Shown: piece after piece, positions 57,727 to 64,000 of the stretch
Position numbering within the stretch: position 1 is the stretch's first letter
Layout of the letters: each line of letters begins with the position of its first letter
Source of the DNA: Acorus gramineus
Taxonomy: Eukaryota > Streptophyta > Magnoliopsida > Acorales > Acoraceae
Assembly (NCBI GenBank): GCA_030737835.1
Contig: JAUJYN010000013.1
Span: forward strand, 1,236,806-1,300,805
Reading direction: 5' to 3'
Length of the DNA: 64,000 bases
The notes under the pieces: model-generated
What the model was told of the DNA's origin: nothing
What the model saw: only the letters and a program-made list of their open reading frames with translations
Database searches by the model: none
Position numbers and translations under genes: made by a program

Positions 57727-59727
57727 TGTCACGATCTAGGGCGGCCGTCCCCGAGACATGACAAATATATAATATCAGCTATCTAAAATGAGATCTATAA
57801 AGACTCTACACAACATCCAAGGCAACAACGCAGTTTATCAAGTGAAAGCTGACATAATATATATTTATATATAGCGGAAGCTAAACGACTAAGTCTGTAA
57901 TCCAAAACATATTAGAGACCAGATTTACATAATTAATTGTCCTGTGAAAGCCAATATAAACCAAAAGACATCAATATACAAATACGGTGCACAAGCACGA
58001 GTATTAAATACATACAAGAGAAGGGGGGATGCTGATGGCCTCTCACATGCAAGACCCAAAACACGGACGCTGCACTGCTGCTAATATTGCGCCTAAGGGA
58101 GCTCCTCCTTCGGATCCGACTCAACGCCAACTGGAGGAAAAATAAATGCGAGGGGTGAGCCACACGCTCAGTGAATGGTATAATCCATGCAACACAACAC
58201 ATATTAACATTCGAAGTAACTATGGTCCCAACATATGGAAGCAACTACTTAAGCTGGTGGGTCGTGTAACAACCCAAGCCCACCGCACCATCACCCTCAC
58301 CCTCACCCTCACAGGGTGACATAGGACTATTGGAAGAAAGTCGACTGTTCTACACCGTTCGCCATCCGGTATCCCTCTCCCAGGTAGCCTCTACCTGGTG
58401 GCCTCTCATGACCGCTACCTATACCATATGGGCTCACCAACAGGCATCATGAGTAGTATCTGAGAGCACCTCGCAGGACAGCTATAAGCCGGGCAGCATT
58501 AACATGGAGCTGATGAAGGGGAGAGCACTCGACACTCGCGAATATGATCCTCATGGATCCGTTGTCATCGGTTTTTTGACATCGAAAAAGGTAATGAATT
58601 CTCATGAATTCCCTTCAGGGCGCATAACTCAGATGCCGGGAAAACATATCATTCGTAGTGTCAATGCCATGGTATGACCCCATCAGAGGTCATACACTTG
58701 CTTAATCTCATTAGCCTAGGTTCATGGCTTAATATAAGCATATATTTAATATATAACAAGAATAATAATTATAGATGGAATTTAATCATGGAAGCATCTA
58801 AATAAGTATAACCACAAAGTCAAAATATCATTTAAGGTATGCTTAGACTTATGCTTCTTCATAGACAGGCTAAGGATATGCTTAGACAAGATGGGAACAT
58901 GTATAAATCACGGTCAAGCTAGCATGGGACATGATGCATACACGAGCATGGGTCCCTACACATGATACAAGGATGCATAGTCCTAGCTTACTATATCTAA
59001 TATGGCATGCATGCAACCTAGCAAGGCAAGCAATAACATATACATACAAACAAGGTCAATATGCAGTTATGGAGCCCCAGGGGAGGAAAATGCACGTCTA
59101 CGTGCATTGAATGCCTCCCAACTGGGTTGGATCAACCCACTCACCGCAACCCGGGTCTTTGCGTGACCGTTCGCCAAGTTCTGCAAGACAAGGGCATCCA
59201 AAATGGTGAGTATAACTACATAAAAACACATAGAATTAACTAGAAATGTTAAAGACTTAGACATGCATGCATACGAACTTGCATGCATGCGAGCATGCAC
59301 GTACACACGCATGCTCGAGTGCCTCAGCACCTACCCAAGACCTTGGGCAGCCACACGCGTGCCCTGCACGCGCACGCACGAGCGGGCATTGGCGCCCTGC
59401 CACGCACCCAGACGCGCTGCCCGCTTGTGCGCACGCTCGTGTGCGCCCGCGTGCACTCGTGCGCACGACCCGCGCGGAACCTCCTTGCGCAACCGCGCGC
59501 ACGCGCCTTACTCTGCGCGCGCCTGTGCCTGCACTCTCGCGGATAGACCCGCGCGTGCGCCCAGACCCCTTTAACACCCCCCCCCTTAGCCCTCCAACAC
59601 ACCCTAAACCAACTACCTAGCATGCTTGACATCCCTAACATCCCATACAACAAGAAAAATCAAGGATAAGGGAGGAGGAGAGCTTACCAAAGGAGGGGAA
59701 AGGAAGGGGAGATATTCAGGTGTTCTT
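57727..59727 (-). mobile_element. LTR family L copy B (inverted, interrupted)
   Basis: Reading the minus strand from right to left it ends at 57727 with GGGCGGCC...GATCGTGACA, the same end as copy A. The GGGTGA block is at about 58290-58315 as its complement, the GC-rich block at about 59320-59560, and a donor TTTGGTAAGC at about 59690-59683. At 59727 it is cut by the start of copy C. The missing promoter-side part should lie beyond the window. Confidence 0.78.
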
Positions 59728-60285
59728 TGTCACGCCCCAGGGCGGCCGTCCCCGAGACATGGCAATAATAAAATATCAGCTATCAATACCTGAGGTCAAT
59801 AAAGACTCCAACAACACACACAAGGTGGCAAAGCAAGGATAATGATAACTAACTGAAAAACGGAAGCATAATATATAAACAATGTCTGTAAACCAAAAAC
59901 ATTATTACAGACTCGAATACACAATCACTGTCCTGTGAGAGCCAAGTCTAGACCAAAGAAAATACAACTTGTGCCACATGCACGATTTACAATACATACA
60001 ATGACTCTAGGACTGCTGACAGCCTCGCACTCACCACCCGCCGGAAGAACGCTCCACGCCCATAAGACCACGCCATAGGAAAGCTCCAGCTCCACGCCCA
60101 ACACTGCCCCTAAAAAGAAACAGTATGCGAGGGGTGAGCTACAAGCTCAGTGAGTGGCTGGAAACCAATCACCATACAACAGTTCAATACATAAATAATT
60201 CCCTTTCAAGAAAAACATGGGTGGAAACGCATGGATAACAGGGTCACGCGGCGGCGCGACCAACCTCACCCTCACCCTCACCCTC
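59728..60285 (-). mobile_element. LTR family L copy C, left segment (inverted)
   Basis: Begins TGTCACGCCCCAGGGCGG, the inverted end of the family, inside copy B. It runs to the CCCTCA repeat at 60260-60285, where copy D is inserted. It continues at 62847. The five bases before it, TTCTT (59723-59727), would be the target duplication to look for outside the window. Confidence 0.78.
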
Positions 60286-62846
60286 TGTTATATATGTGTC
60301 ACTTTTTAGCCTTCTGGTAACCATTGGAACATTCTGGCAGTTTTTTAGCTTTTTCGTTTTTCGATCGAAACCGCTAAAATTTTGGAATTTTGGCTGTCAC
60401 CCTGAGTTTGAGGACTCCGATTGAAAATCTAACTGCATATTATGTGTCCTGGTGCCATTTCAAGCCACTCACGAAAATTTCATCGAATTCTGGTAACATT
60501 TCAGAATTTCACAGTTCTGAATCGTATCCGGGTTTTGACCGAGCGAAAAGTCATTGGGAGACTTGACTTGGTCAAAGTTGACCCTTGACTTGGTCAAAAG
60601 GTTTTGGTTTTTAGTGTGGTTGGGTTGACTAGGGTCAAATCTCACCTAAACCTAACCTAAACCTAGTTAAACCTAATTAATCTTTAAGTGGTGGGTGTGT
60701 GAGTGAGTGTGTCTGGTGTGTGTGTGCCTTAAATAAATCCCACGCCTAGGAATAGTGAGCATTCCTATTCATCATCTTCTCCACTTCAAATCTCTCTCTC
60801 CCTTCTCTTTAAAACCCCCTTTAGACCTAGTAGGAGGTGTTGGATCAAGAAACCCTAGAAGGAGAAAAGAAAGGTAAGGACCCGATCTACCTTTGCATGG
60901 TCTCGGATTCGAGTTCCCTCATGTGTGACCCCCTCTCATGGTCCCTTTTTACCTCTGTTTTCAGCCCCTCTTTGGTTGAGTGGAGATCTTGGTGGTGGTG
61001 GTCTTGGAGGTGGTAAATCGGTGCGCGAAGAGCACCCGATTTCCTCCCCTTCCCTTCCTCCCTTGGGTGAGCCTTCTTTCCTTCCTTTTCTTGTTTAGAT
61101 GCATGTTTAGGAGGTGTTTTTGGATGTGCTAGGTGAGCATGAGGGTTTGGGGTGGGGGAGGGCTGAGGGAGGTGGTAGAGTCGGCTCCAGCTGTGCGGGC
61201 TCATCGGCTCGTGCGCGCGAGCCTGCGCGCGCAGGCCGGCAGGCAGGCAGGCAGGTAGGGCAGGCGCGCTGTCGGGAGAGCTGGCAGGGGACGCGGGCGT
61301 GCGAGCGGGGAGTGCGTGCGGGGTGTCTGGGCGCGCGGGCCAGAACGCGGCAGTGCGCCCAGGGCAAGGGTGTGCGTGCGTACGTGTGCACTCGTGCGTG
61401 CGCGTGCGGGTGGCTGTGCGTATGGCTGCCGGACGTTCGGGAGTGAGTCGGGGCACTCGGGCTCGCGTGCGTGCGGGCCGTATGCACGCTTGTCCGAGTG
61501 TTGGGTATTTTTAGTGTATTTTTGTATGTATTGTGTATTTTACTCACCGAGTTGATTACCCTGTCTTGCAGATCTTGACGGACGGTCACGCGACGACCCG
61601 GATATTGGTGAGTGGGACAATCCAACCCAGTTGGGAGGCGTATATGCTCTTAGGCGTGTATCGTTCTCCCTGGGGGCACCATAGTTTAATATTAACTTGT
61701 ATAATATGTAATGCATGCAGGCATGATTGTTATGTAGTATGCATGCCACCCTAGACCTTGTATGTTAGGGACTTGCACCCTTAGGATATGTGTAAGAGCC
61801 ATGCATCCTGATACCATATTTTCATGCTAGGAAGCCTTGACCTATGCATGTGTCCCATTAGTTTAATTTATTTTAAATCAAATGCGAGTTATTTAGTAAT
61901 GAGCATGCTTAGTGAATATTATAACCATGTGGTTATAATATATGCTTCCCCGCATCTGAGTTATGCGCCCTGGAGGAATTCGCAAGAATTCGTGACATTT
62001 AAATTGTTAGGAAGATGTTGCTGGCGGATCCGATTGGATCGTATACGTGTGGGTAGACTGTTTCTGTTCCCTTCGTTGGATCCGTATAGAGACTGCCCCA
62101 GCGTTAGACAGGCCATCCTGACAGAGGGCTCCCATCAGTAGGCACCTCCTGATTTGGTTTCGGACTGTGCTGAATTGTGGGAGTAGACTAGGCGGGCTAC
62201 GGAGTGGAGGAGAGACTATTGGTGGACCAAGGGTGATTAACAGCCTAGTCAGTCCCAATAGCCGTGTCACCTATTGGAGGGTGAGGGTGAGGGTGTGGTG
62301 GGTCGACGATGTTGCGACCCACTGGATTGTGTAGTTCCTGCCACTTAGAGGCTTTGAATTATTTGAGGTTAATATGAATTGTGATGCATGGGTTGTGCTA
62401 TTCACTGAGTGTGTGGCTCACCCCTCGCATATTTTTCTCCAGTTATCACTGAGTCGGATCTGAAGGAGGAGCTCCCCGAGGAACTTTAGCAGTAGCGGAG
62501 TAGCGCCATGTTCCCGTGAGTGTTAGAGGCCATCAGCATCCTTTTTTGATTGTATGTATTATATTTCCGTGCTTGGGCACTTGTTTGTATTATATTGGAT
62601 GTCATTGTATATATATTGGCTCTCACAGGACAGTTGATTATGTATCGAGTCTGTAATATATTTTTGAATTACAGACTCAGTCTTTTAGCTTCCGCTATTT
62701 GTGTATATATATCATGTCAGCCTTGCCTTTGTCTGTGTTGTCATTTTGGTGTTGTTTAGAGTATATTATTGACCTCCTGTATAGACTGCTGATATCATAT
62801 TTATACACTTGCCGCGTCCCGGGGACGGCCGCCCTAGGGCGTGACA
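60286..62846 (+). mobile_element. 2.56 kb solo LTR, family L copy D
   Basis: Starts TGTTATATATGTGTCAC and ends CCTAGGGCGTGACA. CCCTC flanks it exactly at 60281-60285 and 62847-62851. It shares with copy A the GATTGAAAATCTAACTGCAT segment, the donor region (GTGAGC at 61067), the GC-rich block (about 61200-61500), the mini-exon (61572-61607) and the 3' acceptor (about 62441). It has only one GGGTGA unit where copy A has four, which accounts for part of the length difference. Plus orientation, nested in copy C. Confidence 0.87.
61572..61607 (+). other. Predicted LTR mini-exon, copy D
   Basis: 36 nt between TTGCAG and GTGAGT, aligned with 24127-24163 in copy A and with an inverted equivalent in copy B. 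All three keep the same stop-free frame with a GHA/GRA motif. Confidence 0.4.
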
Positions 62847-64000
62847 CCCTCACCCCCGGAGGGAGACTCTTGGGACTTTTGGGGAGAGACCATACCGTTA
62901 ATCGAGGAGACCCGGGATTACTGGTCCACACAACATTACTAGATCACCAACCTCACCCTCACCCTCACTCCCAGAGGGAGACTCTTGGGACTTTTGGGGA
63001 GAGACCATACCGTTGGTCGAGGAGACCCGGGATTACTGGTATACGCAACACTACTGGATCATCTACATCGAGATAACTGCCCAACGATGTCTTTGAACAT
63101 CGATACGAGACCGGACCCAACAACTATGGGAACGGACGAACAACGAATGGGTCACAAGGCGACGTGTCTTCACCTCATCCTCACCCTCACTCCCGGAGGG
63201 AGACTCTTGGAACTTTTGGAAGAGACTTAGACTGCTCTACACCCTTGGTCCACCGGTAGCCCTTTCCCCACGTAGCCTCTACCTGGTATACTCCCACGAT
63301 CAGTACGCTTCCGAACGCATCGGTGGTACCTACGGATGGGAGCCCTCTGTCAGGACAGCTTTTCCAATGCCGGGGAGTTCCTACATCGGATCCAACGAAG
63401 GGGAGAACGATTCCACGCTCGCAATATCATTCGTTAGCCCTCTCCCAGGTAGCCTCTATCTAGTACACTCCCACGATCAGTACGCTCCTGAACGCATCAG
63501 TGGTACCTACGGATGGGAGTTCTCTGTCAGGACAGCTACAACCCGGGCCTCTTCAACACAGACAACATTGGGAGTAAACATTCCATGTTCGCAAAGCGAA
63601 CCCAATGGAAAAACACTACACTCGATAATCACATATCGATGATATCGAATACTACTGTACTCCCACACCGTTGCGTCGCTCGGACACAGGGGGGTGTCAC
63701 GCCCCAACTACCAGCTTAACAATCCGATAAGATAATGAATTCTCCTGAATTCCACACGAGTGCATCGCTCGGATGCACGGGGCGATTACATCGCTAGCGC
63801 TCTAACTAATAAGGTACAACCCGACAGCGGGTCATACCCACGCCTATTCCAAATAGGCCTAATCAGCTTTTAACATGCGCATATAAATATATCCAGGAGA
63901 ATTTTATATCAGCTATGTGCATGAACCATATGCACAATCATCTAATAATTATAGGGACACTCCCTAACATGGATTTATATCATAATAATTCATACAACAT
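62847..64000 (-). mobile_element. LTR family L copy C, right segment
   Basis: Continues copy C after the copy D insertion. It carries expanded tandem units of about 106 bp (CCCTCAC..., GGAGGGAGACTCTTGGGAC, GGGGAGAGACCATACC) at 62847-63230. A second duplication (AGCCTCTA, ACTCCCACGATCAGTACGCT) occurs at about 63265-63310 and 63450-63490. It runs off the window end. Confidence 0.7.

Noticed and set aside
59257..59653. Overlapping Arg/Ala/Cys-rich frames of about 100 codons
   Set aside because: Same GC-rich LTR block as in copy A, inverted; no domain and no frame conservation.
60887..61625. Frames of 110-189 codons on both strands
   Set aside because: GC-rich block of LTR copy D; compositional.
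1..64000. tRNA or rRNA genes
   Set aside because: Scanning for the T-arm GGTTCGAATCC-type box with a matching A box and acceptor stem gave no candidate that folds convincingly.

Overview
The window looks like nuclear DNA from a flowering plant. Protein exons with canonical GT-AG introns are scattered among LTR retrotransposons, LINE remnants and many small inverted-repeat DNA elements. Several coding exons are GC-rich at third positions while the introns are AT-rich. This leans towards a monocot, but only weakly. There are no bacterial, organellar, tRNA, rRNA or CRISPR features that I can support.

Three host loci can be read, all on the minus strand. (1) A callose synthase gene of the CalS7/GSL7 type has 17 consecutive intact exons between 19169 and 3948 (706 codons). 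The next exon (about 3864-3810) appears frameshifted and cut short, and no catalytic-half exons are visible in the remaining 3.8 kb. (2) A three-exon two-pore potassium channel (TPK) runs from 44703 to 35746. It encodes 353 residues with two GYGD filters, a 14-3-3 type motif and an EF-hand whose loop is split by a 5.3 kb intron. (3) A single-exon WRN-like 3'-5' exonuclease-fold protein lies at 56787-56158; one catalytic carboxylate is replaced by lysine. Weak exon-like pieces of an unidentified minus-strand gene occur around 47.4-48.7 kb.

Layout: 1-3.8 kb is non-coding. 3.8-19.2 kb is the callose synthase gene; its 7.9 kb intron 12 holds LINE and MITE insertions. 19.7-22.7 kb holds inverted-repeat and low-complexity elements. 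22.7-25.8 kb is a 3.1 kb solo LTR with a perfect 5-bp target duplication. 26.0-32.0 kb is a degenerate Ty1-copia element with two LTRs (minus). 32.9-35.35 kb holds a hAT-type element abutting a Tourist/Harbinger-type element. 35.7-44.7 kb is the TPK gene; its second intron carries a complete non-autonomous copia-type element (36237-38903) filled with a GC-rich 43-bp tandem repeat. 45-47 kb holds a MULE-type MITE and a LINE tail. 52-54.8 kb holds a MULE-type element split by a solo LTR, then another LTR. 57.7-64 kb is a nest of three more copies of the 3-kb LTR family, one of them a solo LTR with its own perfect 5-bp duplication.

The most unusual signal is that large LTR family (22717-25796, 57727-59727, 59728-end, 60286-62846). 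Copies share a predicted splice donor, a 36-37 nt mini-exon and, in three of four, a clear 3' acceptor, plus a GGGTGA repeat able to form G-quadruplexes. One copy inserted exactly into the CCCTC repeat of a sibling copy.
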